64,000 nucleotides of DNA from Enhydrobacter sp. (GTDB lineage: Bacteria; Pseudomonadota; Alphaproteobacteria; Reyranellales; Reyranellaceae). Positions 50,048 to 63,173 of the stretch are shown here, piece after piece (the stretch's first letter is position 1; every line of letters starts with the position of its first letter). The stretch is from contig NZ_CP126889.1 in NCBI RefSeq assembly GCF_030246845.1, positions 248,001 to 312,000 of the forward strand. Reading direction: 5' to 3'. The notes beneath the pieces are model-generated. The model made no database searches, had not been told where the DNA came from, and saw nothing but the letters and a program-made list of their open reading frames with translations. Both the position numbers and the translations under genes were made by a program.

Positions 50048-50497
50048 TCAGCGCAGACGAACATAGTCGCTCAGTTGCACGATCCGCAGCCCCGGCAAAG
50101 TCGGAAGACGCCGATCGTTCGTGACAAAAGCCGAGCAACGACTCGAGAGGGCGGCGGCGAGCTGCAGAGCATCCGGAGTTGCGATGTTGGTCGCCGCTCG
50201 CAATTGCGCCGCCAGACGAAAGTGCTCCCGCGTGAGGTCAATCAACCGTATACCGCGACTGCGCGTCAGCACGGCCTCATAGCGAGCGGCCAGCTCCACG
50301 TTGCCGGCGCGGTACGGGACGACAAGCACTTCCAACAGCGTAAGCGCGGACGCCACAAGCTCCACTTTGCCTGCGTCCGCTGCCGCGAACAGCGGTGCGA
50401 CTGGCGGGAGGAACCTTTCATGCTCCTCGATGAAATAGATGAAGGCCGCCGTATCGATACCGATCGGACCAGTGCCGAGATCGTCGATCAGCGCCAC
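50048..50497 (-). CDS. vapC: PIN-domain ribonuclease toxin (VapC-like)
   Basis: A 149-residue PIN protein. The metal-binding acidic residues are seen as D15 (GIDTAAFIYF), E59 region (TLLEVLVVPY), D near 119 (TPDALQLAAA) and D near 137 (VTNDRRL). VapC toxins cut tRNA or rRNA. The gene follows its antitoxin with a 10-base overlap, as expected. It is intact and full length. Confidence 0.9.
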   Translation of the reverse strand: MALIDDLGTGPIGIDTAAFIYFIEEHERFLPPVAPLFAAADAGKVELVASALTLLEVLVVPYRAGNVELAARYEAVLTRSRGIRLIDLTREHFRLAAQLRAATNIATPDALQLAAALSSRCSAFVTNDRRLPTLPGLRIVQLSDYVRLR

Positions 50498-50718
50498 GCC
50501 TCACGCTCGCGCTCGACATGGGAACCGCCATCGATTCCGCGCCACAGCCCCTTCCCGAGACCACGCAGCTCCAGAATCGAAAGCGGTGTGGCGGGCTCCA
50601 GCGCCTGCTCCAGCAGGACCGTGACTTCCTGCGCCACAGACCGGCGCTCGCGCTTGGCGCGCGCCTTCAGCTTGCGATAGAGCACGTCCGGCAGGTTCTT
50701 GACATTGAGAGTGGCCAT
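50488..50718 (-). CDS. vapB: Antitoxin of the VapBC pair (FitA-like)
   Basis: A 76-residue antitoxin with an N-terminal ribbon-helix-helix (ATLNVKNLPDVLYRKLKARAKRERRSVAQEV) of the FitA/VapB class and a C-terminal tail that should wrap the toxin. The start ATG at 50718 is supported by GGAGGAG. It binds its own promoter; no inverted repeat is obvious upstream, where the DUF1127 terminator lies. Confidence 0.87.
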   Translation of the reverse strand: MATLNVKNLPDVLYRKLKARAKRERRSVAQEVTVLLEQALEPATPLSILELRGLGKGLWRGIDGGSHVEREREAWR

Positions 50719-50758
50719 TGCTCCTCCATCATTCCTCCATTTTGGAACCATATGGCGC

Positions 50759-50788
50759 AAAAGAAAAGGGCCGGTGGTGGCCGGCCCC
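50759..50788 (-). terminator. Rho-independent terminator downstream of the DUF1127 gene
   Basis: On the minus strand: GGGCCGG, a 6-base loop CCACCA, CCGGCCC, then TTTTCTTTT. It lies about 55 bases after the DUF1127 stop, before vapB. Confidence 0.88.
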
Positions 50789-50842
50789 TCCCTACTCTAC
50801 GCTTACGCTACAAGACTTACATGGTGTCGGCTGCGCCTCGCG

Positions 50843-51181
50843 CTAGGCAGCGATATGACGCAGGTTCTCGTTGGCGGCCTGCGCGGCGGCGGTAGTGCGG
50901 CCGATGGTCGGGGCGTCACCCGCCACCGTCTCGGCGCCGCGGCGGACGGCGAACGGGATGTCGCTGCGGCTGAGGCCGACGTCGGCCAGCTCGCGGTCGG
51001 ACATGCGAAACAGCTCGGCCTCGGCGGCGCGCAGCCGGAAATCGGCCTTCACCGACTCGACCAGGCGCTTGAACGGCGCGCGAAGCCGCGCAGCGAAGCC
51101 GGTCTTGGTGTTCGTGTTCCCCCCGGCCGGCGTGGTCTCGCTGGTCAGATTCTGGAATGTCTGAATCGGCTGGGTCATCAT
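50843..51181 (-). CDS. DUF1127 (YjiS-like) small protein
   Basis: A 112-residue protein whose core LRAAEAELFRMSDRELADVGLSRSDIPFAVRRG is the DUF1127 motif. In Alphaproteobacteria these Arg-rich proteins affect RNA turnover, phosphate and stress responses. The N- and C-terminal arms are longer than in the shortest family members (~50 aa). ATG at 51181 or the adjacent ATG at 51178, with AAGGAGATATCC. It has its own terminator and a divergent neighbour, so it is a single-gene unit. Confidence 0.87.
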   Translation of the reverse strand: MMTQPIQTFQNLTSETTPAGGNTNTKTGFAARLRAPFKRLVESVKADFRLRAAEAELFRMSDRELADVGLSRSDIPFAVRRGAETVAGDAPTIGRTTAAAQAANENLRHIAA

Positions 51182-51392
51182 GGATATCTCCTTCCATTGT
51201 GCGGCGCAGTGCAAATGCTGCGCTGCACAGACGCAATATAGGAGCTTGAGCTAGAACAACAAAATATGGCTTCGCGACCTCTGCTATGCGTCTTGCGCAT
51301 GGGGTAGAATATTGCTGCATTTCGCACCTGCAAAAGAACGAAAATTGCTTTATTTGCCTCGTCTTGGCGCCGCGCGTAGGGTCTGCGGCATC
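51182..51392. promoter_or_regulatory. Divergent promoter region of the DUF1127 and pepP genes
   Basis: About 210 bases between divergent genes. AT-rich parts at 51230-51275 (ACGCAATATAGGAGC, AACAACAAAATATGGC) and 51300-51360 (AGAATATTGCTGC, AAAATTGCTTTATTTG) look promoter-like for both directions. No repeats are seen here. Confidence 0.45.
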
Positions 51393-53402
51393 ATGAGTTC
51401 TGCTCCGGACGATGTCCTTCATCTGTTGCGCCAGCGCGGCCGGCCGGCCGAGCCGGACGACCTGGAAGCGCTGATGCGCGGCGTCGCGGCGGCCCCGGAA
51501 GGTCTCGCCGGTCCCGAATGGGTCGAGCTGATCGCCCCGGACGCCGATGCCGACCTCACCCGGGCGCTGGCCGCGTGGCGCGCCGAGCTCGCGCGCAACG
51601 ACGGCGGCCTCGACGTCTCGCCCGCCCCGTCCGAGCGCCTGGCGGCGCTGCGCGCCGAGCTCGCCCGCCGCGGCCTCGACGGCTTCGTCGTGCCGCGTGC
51701 CGACGAGCACCAGGGCGAGTACGTGCCACGCCGCTCCCAGCGGCTCGCCTGGCTCACCGGGTTCGCCGGCTCGGCCGGGCTCGCGATCGTGCTGGCCGAC
51801 CGCGCGGCGATCTTCGTCGACGGCCGCTATACCCTCGCCGTGCGCCAGCAGGTCGATGTCGAGGCCTTCGTGCCGCACCAGATTCCCGAGCAGTCGCCCG
51901 AGGCCTGGATCGCGGCGAACCTGCCGAAGGGCGGCCGGCTGGGCTTCGATCCCTGGCTGCAGACGGTCGACGGCCACGACCGCTTCGCGCGCGCCACCGA
52001 GCGGGCCGGCGGCAGCTTCGTGCCGGTGGAGCAGAACCCGATCGACGCAGTCTGGCGCGACCGGCCGGCCGCGCCGCTGGCGCCGGTCGTGCCGCAGCCG
52101 GAGGAGTTTTCCGGCGAGACCAGCGCGTCGCGGCGCAAGCGCATCGGCGAGATCGTCGCCGCGCGCGGCGCCGACGTGGCGCTGCTGACCGCGCCGGACT
52201 CCATCGCCTGGCTGCTGAACGTGCGCGGCGGCGACGTGCCGCGCACGCCCTTCCCGCTGGGCTTCGCGCTGCTGCACAGCGACGGCCATGTCGATCTCTA
52301 CATGGACCGCCGCAAGATCCCGGCGCGCACCGTGGCGTGGCTCGGCAATGCGGTGACGCTCGCGCCGCCCGAGGAGCTCGGGCCCGCGCTCGACACGCTC
52401 GGCAAGTCGGGCCGGCGCGTGCTGATCGAGACCTCGACCGCTCCCTGGTGGGCGGCGACACGGCTGAAGGCGGCGGGCGTGGCGATGGTGCGCGACGCCG
52501 ATCCGGTGGCGCTGCCCAAGGCGTGCAAGAACGCGGTCGAGCTGGAGGGCATCCGCGTCGCCCACCGCCGCGACGGCGCGGCGGTAAGCCGCTTCCTCGC
52601 CTGGCTCGCGCGCGAGTCGGTCGGCGGCCGGCTGCGCGAGATCGAGGTGTCGGACCGGCTGCAGCAGATGCGCCTGGAGACCGGCAAGCTGCGCGACCTC
52701 TCCTTCGACACGATCTCGGGCGCCGGGCCAAACGGCGCGGTCGTGCACTATCACGCCTCGCCCGCGACCGAACGCACGCTGGAGCCGGGGTCGCTCTATC
52801 TCGTCGATTCGGGCGGGCAGTATCGCGACGGCACCACCGACGTCACGCGCACCGTCGCGATCGGCACGCCGAGCGTGGAGATGCGCGACCGCTTCACGCG
52901 CGTGCTGAAGGGCCATATCGCGCTCGCCATGGCGCGCTTTCCCGCCGGCACCACCGGGTCGCAGCTCGATACGCTGGCCCGCTACGCGCTCTGGCAGGCG
53001 GGCCTCGACTACGACCACGGCACCGGCCACGGCGTCGGCGCCTATCTCTCGGTCCACGAAGGCCCGCAGCGCATCTCCAAGGTCGCGAGCAACATCGCGC
53101 TGCAGCCCGGCATGATCGTGAGCAACGAGCCCGGCTACTACAAGGCCGGCGCCTACGGCATCCGCATCGAGAACCTGCTGGCCGTGCGCGAGGCGAAGAT
53201 CGAGGGCGCCGACCGGCGCTACCTCGAGTTCGAGACCCTGACACTCGCCCCGATCGACCTCGCCTGCGTCGAGCCGGCGCTGCTCACCGGCGCCGAGCGC
53301 GCCTGGCTCGACGCCTACCACCGCCGCGTCCGCGACACGATCGCCCCGCAGGTCGACGAGGCCACGCGCCGCTGGCTGGAAGGGGCTACCCGCGCGATTT
53401 AG
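51393..53402 (+). CDS. pepP: Aminopeptidase P (M24B)
   Basis: A 669-residue X-Pro aminopeptidase. After an extra ~70-residue N-terminal segment there are two creatinase-type N domains (RRGLDGFVVPRADEHQGEYV, and the second at GETSASRRKRIGEIV) and a C-terminal pita-bread catalytic domain. The metal ligands are in VDSGGQYRDGTTDVTRT (two Asp), GTGHGVGAYLSVHE (His), VSNEPGYYK (Glu) and GIRIENL (Glu). It cleaves X-Pro N-termini of peptides in the cytoplasm. ATG at 51393; the preceding ~210 bases have no gene. Confidence 0.92.
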   Translation: MSSAPDDVLHLLRQRGRPAEPDDLEALMRGVAAAPEGLAGPEWVELIAPDADADLTRALAAWRAELARNDGGLDVSPAPSERLAALRAELARRGLDGFVVPRADEHQGEYVPRRSQRLAWLTGFAGSAGLAIVLADRAAIFVDGRYTLAVRQQVDVEAFVPHQIPEQSPEAWIAANLPKGGRLGFDPWLQTVDGHDRFARATERAGGSFVPVEQNPIDAVWRDRPAAPLAPVVPQPEEFSGETSASRRKRIGEIVAARGADVALLTAPDSIAWLLNVRGGDVPRTPFPLGFALLHSDGHVDLYMDRRKIPARTVAWLGNAVTLAPPEELGPALDTLGKSGRRVLIETSTAPWWAATRLKAAGVAMVRDADPVALPKACKNAVELEGIRVAHRRDGAAVSRFLAWLARESVGGRLREIEVSDRLQQMRLETGKLRDLSFDTISGAGPNGAVVHYHASPATERTLEPGSLYLVDSGGQYRDGTTDVTRTVAIGTPSVEMRDRFTRVLKGHIALAMARFPAGTTGSQLDTLARYALWQAGLDYDHGTGHGVGAYLSVHEGPQRISKVASNIALQPGMIVSNEPGYYKAGAYGIRIENLLAVREAKIEGADRRYLEFETLTLAPIDLACVEPALLTGAERAWLDAYHRRVRDTIAPQVDEATRRWLEGATRAI

Positions 53403-53410
53403 CCGCTGCC

Positions 53411-53497
53411 GAAAGATCCCTCGGCTTCGCCTCGGGATGACACGGTTCCCCGGGCCGACAATGACGTGTCATCCCGAGCGCGAGCGAGGGATCTTTG
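53411..53497. repeat. Family-1 repeat pair, outward type
   Basis: AAAGATCCCTCGGCTTCGCC with TCGGGATGACAC, then GTGTCATCCCGAGCGCGAGC with GAGGGATCTTT. Between pepP and the threonine-synthase-like gene. Confidence 0.88.
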
Positions 53498-53531
53498 GTT
53501 CCACTTCCTGCTCAACAACGAAAGCGAGACG

Positions 53532-54764
<1,233 letters not shown>

Positions 54765-54769
54765 ACCGC

Positions 54770-54854
54770 GAAGGATCCCTCGGCCCTGCCTCGGGATGAC
54801 ACGGCCTTTTTGCTCCAAGAACCGTGTCATCCCGAGCGCAGCGGAGGATCCTTC
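54770..54854. repeat. Family-1 repeat pair, outward type
   Basis: GAAGGATCCCTCGGCCCTGC with CGGGATGACAC, then GTGTCATCCCGAGCGCAGCG with GAGGATCCTTC. Between the convergent threonine-synthase-like gene and the TRAP transporter genes. Confidence 0.85.
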
Positions 54855-54872
54855 ATCGGAACGGCGCCACGC

Positions 54873-56180
54873 TCACGGCCGGATCGTCATGTGCGACGGC
54901 AGCCACAGAGCGAGGTCGGGCAGGAGCACGAGCAGCACCAGCAGGACGAACATGATGATATGGAACGGGATGGTTCCCATCACCACGTCGCTCAGCTTGC
55001 CCGACCACGTGCTCTGGATGACGAAGAGATTGATGCCGATCGGCGGCGAGATCTGCCCGAGCTCGATGAACACGACGAGGATGACGCCGGCCCAGATCGG
55101 GTCGATGCCGTATTGCACGAGCACCGGATAGAGCAGCGGCACGGTGATGACGATCATGCCAAGGCTTTCGATCAGGCAGCCGAGGATCGTGTAGAGCACG
55201 AACAGGGCGCCGAAGAATTCCGGCCGGTTGAGATGGAGGCCGACGACGTAGTTCGTCACCTGCTCGCCCACGCCGGCGAAGCTGATGGCGTAGGAAAAGA
55301 CGAAAGCGGCGTAGATGATGAACAGGATGTTGCCGCACACGCTGATCGTCTGGCGCATCGCCGCAAGGAAGACGGACCAGGAGAAATCGCCCCACAGGGC
55401 AGAGATCACGATCGCCATGATGCAGCCGACGGCGGCCGCTTCCGTGGGCGTCACGAGGCCGAGATAGATCGCGCCCATGGTGAGGCCGATCAGCACCACG
55501 AACGGCACCACGTCGATCAGGGCGGCGATGCATTCGGCGATCGAGGCCGGACCGCGCTCCGTGGCGGCGATCGTGGATCCCACCTTCGAGCGGACGCCGA
55601 TATAGAGCATGAACATCGCGGTGAGCAGGATGCCCGGCACCACGCCGGCCATGAACAGCTTGGCGACGGACGTCTCGGTGAACGTGCCGTAGACGATCAT
55701 GGCGATCGAGGGCGGGATGAGGATGCCGAGCGTCCCGCCGGCGGCGATCGAGCCGGCCGACAGCGGCTTGTCGTAGTTGCGCCGCAGCAGCTCGGGAAGC
55801 GCCACGCGCCCGATCGAGGCGGCGGTGACGACGCTCGATCCGCTGATCGCGGCGAACAGGGCGCAGCCGGCGATGTTGGTCTGCAGAAGGCCGCCGGGGA
55901 TCGAGGCGACGAGCTTGGACAGCCCGCGATAGACCCGCAGGCTCAGCCGGCTCTCCTGCATGATCTCCGCCATCAGGATGAAGAGCGGGATCGCGGTGAG
56001 CGTGAAGCTGTCCATGCTGCCCCAGCTCACGAGGCCGATCCCCTTGAGCGCGAACGTCCCGCCATGCAGCACGAGATAGAGCAGCGCCGGCAGGGTTATG
56101 GCGAACGGCACCGCCATGCCGGCGACCAGCAGCCCGAGGAACACGGTGACGACGATGGCGACTTCCAGGCCGGGCGTCAT
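54873..56180 (-). CDS. dctM: TRAP transporter large permease, DctM type
   Basis: A 435-residue membrane protein with about 12 helices. GGTLGILIPPSIAMIVYG (DctM signature) and GISPPIGINLF-like GQISPPIGINLFVIQS in the C-terminal part are typical. It is the translocation channel of a tripartite ATP-independent periplasmic transporter driven by the ion gradient. Its start overlaps the DctQ stop by four bases. Substrate not known; DctP should decide. Confidence 0.93.
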   Translation of the reverse strand: MTPGLEVAIVVTVFLGLLVAGMAVPFAITLPALLYLVLHGGTFALKGIGLVSWGSMDSFTLTAIPLFILMAEIMQESRLSLRVYRGLSKLVASIPGGLLQTNIAGCALFAAISGSSVVTAASIGRVALPELLRRNYDKPLSAGSIAAGGTLGILIPPSIAMIVYGTFTETSVAKLFMAGVVPGILLTAMFMLYIGVRSKVGSTIAATERGPASIAECIAALIDVVPFVVLIGLTMGAIYLGLVTPTEAAAVGCIMAIVISALWGDFSWSVFLAAMRQTISVCGNILFIIYAAFVFSYAISFAGVGEQVTNYVVGLHLNRPEFFGALFVLYTILGCLIESLGMIVITVPLLYPVLVQYGIDPIWAGVILVVFIELGQISPPIGINLFVIQSTWSGKLSDVVMGTIPFHIIMFVLLVLLVLLPDLALWLPSHMTIRP

Positions 56181-56737
56181 GGCGCCCTTCCTTCCCGCGT
56201 CGCCGGGCCCAGCAGGAGCCGTGCCTTGCGAACGATCGAGCGGGCAATGGCGACGCAGAACAGCGCCGCGCCGATCGGCATCACGAGCTGCGGCAGCCAG
56301 AGCGGCGTGCCGAGCGGCGTCGCCGCCGTGTCGCCCGTCTGCCAGGAGTTCATCTCCAAGTCGACGAGCTGCCAGGTGATGATCGCGCAGGCGCCGAGCG
56401 ACAGGAGATCGAAGACGAAGCCGCTCAGCAGGCGCCCGCGTACCGTCAGCTTGCCCTGGACGAGCTCGACGTGATGAAAGGCGCCGCGCGACTGGGCGAC
56501 CGACAGGCTCAAGAACGAGACCGCGACCAGGAGATAGCCGCCGACCTCGTCCGTGACCTGGAGCGAGAACCCGAGGAGGTTGCGGGTGATCGCCTCGGCG
56601 CCGATCAGCACGATCATCGTGACGAGGGCGATGCCGCACAGGATCTCGCAGCAGCGGTCGACGAGGCCGAGGCGCGGTGGCGAGGCGGGCTCCTCGTCGT
56701 GCGGGGAAACCATCCCGCCTTCAACGGCCGATGTCAT
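56177..56737 (-). CDS. dctQ: TRAP transporter small permease, DctQ type
   Basis: A 186-residue protein with four membrane helices (ILCGIALVTMIVLIGAEAITRNLLGFS, LLVAVSFLSLSVAQSRGAF). RNLLGFSLQVTDEVGGYLLVA is the DctQ motif. It forms the membrane complex with DctM. DctP is seven bases upstream, so all three genes are one operon. The N-terminal ~25 residues are a cytoplasmic arm. Confidence 0.9.
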   Translation of the reverse strand: MTSAVEGGMVSPHDEEPASPPRLGLVDRCCEILCGIALVTMIVLIGAEAITRNLLGFSLQVTDEVGGYLLVAVSFLSLSVAQSRGAFHHVELVQGKLTVRGRLLSGFVFDLLSLGACAIITWQLVDLEMNSWQTGDTAATPLGTPLWLPQLVMPIGAALFCVAIARSIVRKARLLLGPATREGRAP

Positions 56738-56743
56738 GTCCCG

Positions 56744-57739
56744 TCACCGGCCGAGCGCGGCGCGCACCTTCTTCAGGGCCTCGACGGCCTCCGGGCCCTT
56801 CTCCTTTGCCCAACTGTCCCAATAGGATGCGACCAGCTTCTCCGCGGTGGTGACATCCTCGGGCTTTTGCGGCGTCACGATCATGCCGCCCGCCGCCATC
56901 TTTTGCGTCAGATCCTCTTCCTCCTTCGCCATCGCCGCGGTGATCGACGGCGTGAGATCGGTGACGGTCTTTCGCACCTTGGCCTGCACCTCCGGCGCGA
57001 GCTTCTCGAACGCCGCCTTGTTCACCACGATCAGCGAATCGAAATAGTTGATGCCGATGCGGTAGTTGTACTTGAGCAGATCCCGCCAGGTGTTCCCGCC
57101 GCCCGAGCTGGCGGTGAGGACGCCGTCGACGACGCCGCGATCGAGCGCCGACGGAACTTCGGGGGCGCCGAGCGTCACCGGCGCCCCGCCCAGCATCTGG
57201 ATGAAGGCGCCCTGCTCCGGCGAGGTGACGCGGATCTTCTGCCCCTTGATGTCGGCGAGGTCCGTCAGCTTCTTGCGCGAGAACGGCACCTGGAACGGAT
57301 AGACATAGGTCCCCAGCACGACGACGCCCTTCTTCGCGAACGCCTTGTCGATATAGGGCTGCATGATGGCCTCGGCCTTCTTGAACTCCTCCGGCGTGCG
57401 GATGAGCATGGGCAGGCGCAGGACGCCGCCGATCGGCACGTTGCCGAGGAAATAGCCGTCGTCGCCCATCTGGACGATGCCCTGGGAGACCGCCTGGGTG
57501 ATGTTCGTCGTCTTGATGGGCAGCGATCCGCCGAGATGCAGCCGGATCGTCAGCGCGCCGTTCGTCTCCTTCTCGATTTCCGCGATGATCCTGTTGATGC
57601 CCTTGACGGCGGACACCGTCGCCACGGGATTGTAGACGTACATGTCCCAGTTCGTGGCCGCCTCGGCCGAGGTGCCGCTGCCCGCGGCAATCGTGGCGAT
57701 GATCGCGAGCAGGCCAAGGGCGTGCGACCGACGTTTCAT
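56744..57739 (-). CDS. dctP: TRAP transporter substrate-binding protein, DctP type
   Basis: A 331-residue periplasmic binding protein with signal peptide ending SAEAA. The DctP pattern is seen: INRIIAEIEKETNGALTIRLHLGGSLP, GIVQMGDDGYFLGNVP, and the conserved Arg site GQKIRVTSPEQGAFIQMLGGAPV, which in most TRAP proteins binds the substrate carboxylate. First gene of the operon; start ATG 57739 with GGGAGAACG. The ligand is probably an organic acid. Confidence 0.9.
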   Translation of the reverse strand: MKRRSHALGLLAIIATIAAGSGTSAEAATNWDMYVYNPVATVSAVKGINRIIAEIEKETNGALTIRLHLGGSLPIKTTNITQAVSQGIVQMGDDGYFLGNVPIGGVLRLPMLIRTPEEFKKAEAIMQPYIDKAFAKKGVVVLGTYVYPFQVPFSRKKLTDLADIKGQKIRVTSPEQGAFIQMLGGAPVTLGAPEVPSALDRGVVDGVLTASSGGGNTWRDLLKYNYRIGINYFDSLIVVNKAAFEKLAPEVQAKVRKTVTDLTPSITAAMAKEEEDLTQKMAAGGMIVTPQKPEDVTTAEKLVASYWDSWAKEKGPEAVEALKKVRAALGR

Positions 57740-58197
57740 GACGTTCTCCCCGTATTCTCTTGGGTGTTTGGCTGAGAGCGTCATCATAGCCGGCGCCGAC
57801 GCGGCTTCCATTCATCCGACGAAACGGAACCGCGTCGCGATTGCTGGAACACAGATAAATTCTGGCCGCGCCGTCATCGTTCCGCAGCATGAGCGGAGGC
57901 CGGCGTCGGCAATCGAAAAAGATCCCTCGCTCACGCTCGGGATGACACGGCTTTCCTGTGCATCATCCCGAGGGATCTTGGTACCGCGAGCCTCCGGCTC
58001 GCATCGTGAGCGGGCTGGAAGCCCGCGGTCCGAAAGAGCATGAGCGCCGCTGGAGTTGGCCGCCGGCGGGCAAGGCTGTGTCATCCCGAGCGCAGCGAGG
58101 GATCCTTTGTCGGCGCCACGCAAGATCCCTCGCTCACGCTCGGGATGACACGACACTGGTTGGATGCCTGATCTTGATTCTTGCCAGTGGCGCGCTC
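57740..58197. repeat. Intergenic cluster with families 1, 2 and 3
   Basis: No gene in 458 bases. Contents: AT-richer promoter-like part next to dctP (57740-57870); family 1 at 57918-57979 with a shortened right half (CATCATCCCGAGGGATCTT); family 2 at 57981-58031; family 3-like GAGCGCCGCTGGAGTTGGC at 58042-58060; family 1 pair at 58078-58151. Together with 2235-2542 it is the richest repeat site. Confidence 0.85.
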
Positions 58198-60455
<2,258 letters not shown>

Positions 60456-60475
<20 letters not shown>

Positions 60476-62144
60476 GAGCCAGCAGCCGGTCGGCCGCTGC
60501 GCGCGCTTCGGCGGTCACCTCGGCGCCGGAGAGCATGCGGGCGATCTCCTCGCGGCGGCCCCCGGCGTCGAGCGCCAGCACGTCGGTGCTGGCGGCGCTC
60601 CGGGTCGTCGTCTTGCGGATCAGCCAGTGGCGATCGGCCACCGCCGCGACCTGCGGCGAATGGGTGACGACCAGCACCTGCACCTCCTTCGCCAGCCGTT
60701 TCAGCCGCTCGCCCACCGCCGCCGCCGTGGCGCCGCCGATGCCCGAATCGACCTCGTCGAACACGATCGTGGCGGCGTCGCCCACCCGGGCGAGGCAGAC
60801 CTTCAGCGCCAGCAGGAAACGCGACAGCTCGCCGCCGGATGCGATCTTCGCGATCGGCGCCGGCGGTGAGCCGGGATTGGTGGCGACGGTGAACTGCACG
60901 CGGTCGATGCCCGCCTCCGACCAGTCCGCCTCTGGCAGCGCCGCGATCTCGGTCACGAACTTCGCCTTCTCGAGCTTGAGCGGCGCGAGCTCGGCCGCGA
61001 CCGCCTTGTCGAGCCGCGCCGCGCCCTTGCGCCGCGCCGCCGCCTGCGCCTCCGCTGCCGCGACATAGGCCGCGCGCGCCGCCCTGGCCGCGGCGGCGAG
61101 TTTCTTGAGGCCGGCCTCGCCGTCGTCGAGCGCGGCGAGCTGCGCCGTCATCTTCTCGGCCAGCGGCGCCAGCTCGGCCACGGTGACGCCGTGCTTGCGC
61201 GCCGCCGCGCGCAGAGCGAACAGGCGCTCCTCGATCTTGTCCAGTCTGCTCGGGTCGAACTCCAGCGCGTCGCGCGCCGCCTCGAGCTGCGCCTCGGCCT
61301 CGGTCGCCTCGCTCAGCGCCCGGTCGAGCGCGGCGAGCGCCGCATCGAGCCGGCCGGCCGCCTTGTCGGCATTGCGCTCGATCAGCCGATGCGCGGCGCG
61401 CAGCGCAGCCGCCGCGCCACGACCGTGCGTCAGCTCGGCCAGCGCCTGCGCCACCGCCTCGCCGATCGCGCTGCCGGCGCGCAGCATCTGGCGCTCGGCC
61501 GCCAGCGTCTCCTCGTCGTCGGCCCTGGGCGCCAGCGTCTCCAGCTCCTTCACCGCGTGGCGCAGGAAATCCTCGTCGCGGCGCGCCGCGGTCGCCGCCG
61601 CCTCGGCCTCGGCGCGCGCCTGCTCGGCGGCGCGCCAGTCGCGCCAGGCGCGGCGCACCGCCTCCGCCTGCTTCTCCAGGCCCGCGAAGGCGTCGAGCGC
61701 GGCGCGGTGGGTGGCGATATCGAGCAGGCCGTGCTGCTCCATCTGGCCCTGGATCTCGACCAGCGTCTCGCCCAGCCGCCGCAACAGCGCCACCGACGCC
61801 GGCTGGTCGTTGACGAAGGCGCGCCCACGGCCGTCGGCGCCCACCGTGCGGCGCAGCGTAAGCACGTCCTCGGCATCGAGCCCCTGCTCGGCGAGGATGG
61901 CATGCGCCGCATGCCCCTTCGGCAGATCGAAAGCGGCGGCGACGGAAGCCTGCGCCGCGCCGCGCCGGACCGCACCCGAATCGGCGCGCGCGCCGAGCGC
62001 CAGGCCCAGCGCATCGATCAGGATCGACTTGCCCGCGCCCGTCTCGCCGGTCAGCGCGCCCAGCCCGCGATCGGGACCGCGCGCGAAGGTGAGATCGAGC
62101 TTTTCGATCAGGACGAAGTCGCGGATCGAAAGCGAGACCAGCAT
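60456..62144 (-). CDS. recN: DNA repair protein RecN
   Basis: A 562-residue SMC-like ATPase for double-strand break repair. Walker A GALTGETGAGKSILIDALG, long coiled-coil in the middle, signature GGELSRFLLALK and Walker B IVFDEVDSGIGG followed by VTHSPQVAA. All parts are in place and the length is normal. It lies between bamD and ligA on the minus strand, the typical alphaproteobacterial arrangement, and starts 11 bases after bamD. Confidence 0.95.
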
Positions 62145-62154
62145 CGATGTCCGG

Positions 62155-62976
62155 CTAGAACAACCCGAGGAATCCGTGGCTCGACTCGGAGTCGGCCGGC
62201 TTGCCCTCGCCGGTCATCAGGTAATAGGTGTCCTGATACCAGTCGCTGCCCGGGAAGTTGTAGCCCAGCACCGCCGCGGTCTCCTTGGCCTCGCTCTTGA
62301 CGCCCAGCGCCAGGTAGCATTCGACCAGGCGATGCAGCGCCTCGGGCACGTGGGTGGTCGTCTGGTAGCGCTCGATCACCGTGCGGAAGCGGTTGATGGC
62401 GCCGACATACTGCTGGTGCAGCTCGTAGTAGCGGCCGATATCCATCTCCTTGCCGGCGAGATGGTCGATGCAGAGCTCGACCTTGAGGCGGGCGTCGCGT
62501 GCGTAGGGCGTGTCGGGGAAGCGCTTGGCGACGTCGGACAGGGCATCGAGCGCCTGCTGCGTCACGTGCTGGTCGCGGCGCACGTCGGAGATCTGCTCGT
62601 AGTAGCAGATGCCCTTGAGATAGTAGGCGTAGGGGATGTCCTTGTGCCCGGGATGAAGCTGGATGAAGCGGTCGAGCGCGATGATCGCGTCGTCGTACTT
62701 GTTGCTCTGGTAGTAGGCGAAGGCGGCCATGATCTCCGCCTTGGTCGCCCACACCGAATAGGGATGCTGGCGGTCGACTTCCTCGAAGCCCTTGGCGGCG
62801 GCCTTGTAGTCCTGCTGGCCGAGAGCGTCGAGCGCGCGGTTGTAGAGCACCTCGACCGGCTGCTCGCGGTAGTTCGTGTCGTCGTCCGAGGAATCGCCGC
62901 AACCGGTCAGCGCCACGGCCGCGATGCCCGCCGCGCCGAGCGTCATCAAGGTCCTGATCTTCAACGCCTTCGCCAT
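62155..62976 (-). CDS. bamD: Outer-membrane assembly lipoprotein BamD
   Basis: A 273-residue lipoprotein with lipobox VALTGC and then TPR units: PVEVLYNRALDALGQQDYKAAAKGFEEVDRQHPYS, YYQSNKYDDAIIALDRFIQLHPGH, FPDTPYARDARLKVELCIDHLAGKEM. It is a BAM complex member that helps fold outer-membrane proteins. Start ATG at 62976 opens the signal peptide; a longer frame to 63120 is rejected. lpxC, the usual upstream neighbour, is not here. Confidence 0.94.
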   Translation of the reverse strand: MAKALKIRTLMTLGAAGIAAVALTGCGDSSDDDTNYREQPVEVLYNRALDALGQQDYKAAAKGFEEVDRQHPYSVWATKAEIMAAFAYYQSNKYDDAIIALDRFIQLHPGHKDIPYAYYLKGICYYEQISDVRRDQHVTQQALDALSDVAKRFPDTPYARDARLKVELCIDHLAGKEMDIGRYYELHQQYVGAINRFRTVIERYQTTTHVPEALHRLVECYLALGVKSEAKETAAVLGYNFPGSDWYQDTYYLMTGEGKPADSESSHGFLGLF

Positions 62977-63101
62977 ATCCCGTCCGTTTCTTCGTGCCGC
63001 GGCGGTTATATCACGCCAAATCACGAATCCACACCGCAGCCCGCCGCGCGTCGCTCGGGGTGAACACACGAGTGTTGTTGGCGGCGCGCTCCCTCGAAAT
63101 G

Positions 63102-63129
63102 AAAAAAGAGGGGCCGGCAAGGGCCCCTC
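63102..63129 (-). terminator. Rho-independent terminator downstream of ftsZ
   Basis: On the minus strand: GAGGGGCC, a 6-base loop CTTGCC, GGCCCCTC, then TTTTTT. It lies 45 bases after the ftsZ stop. bamD therefore starts a new transcript from its own promoter (62977-63100). Confidence 0.92.
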
Positions 63130-63173
63130 GGAAGTGTGCGTGGAAAGTTGCGCGGTGCGCGTGAGATGCGCCG

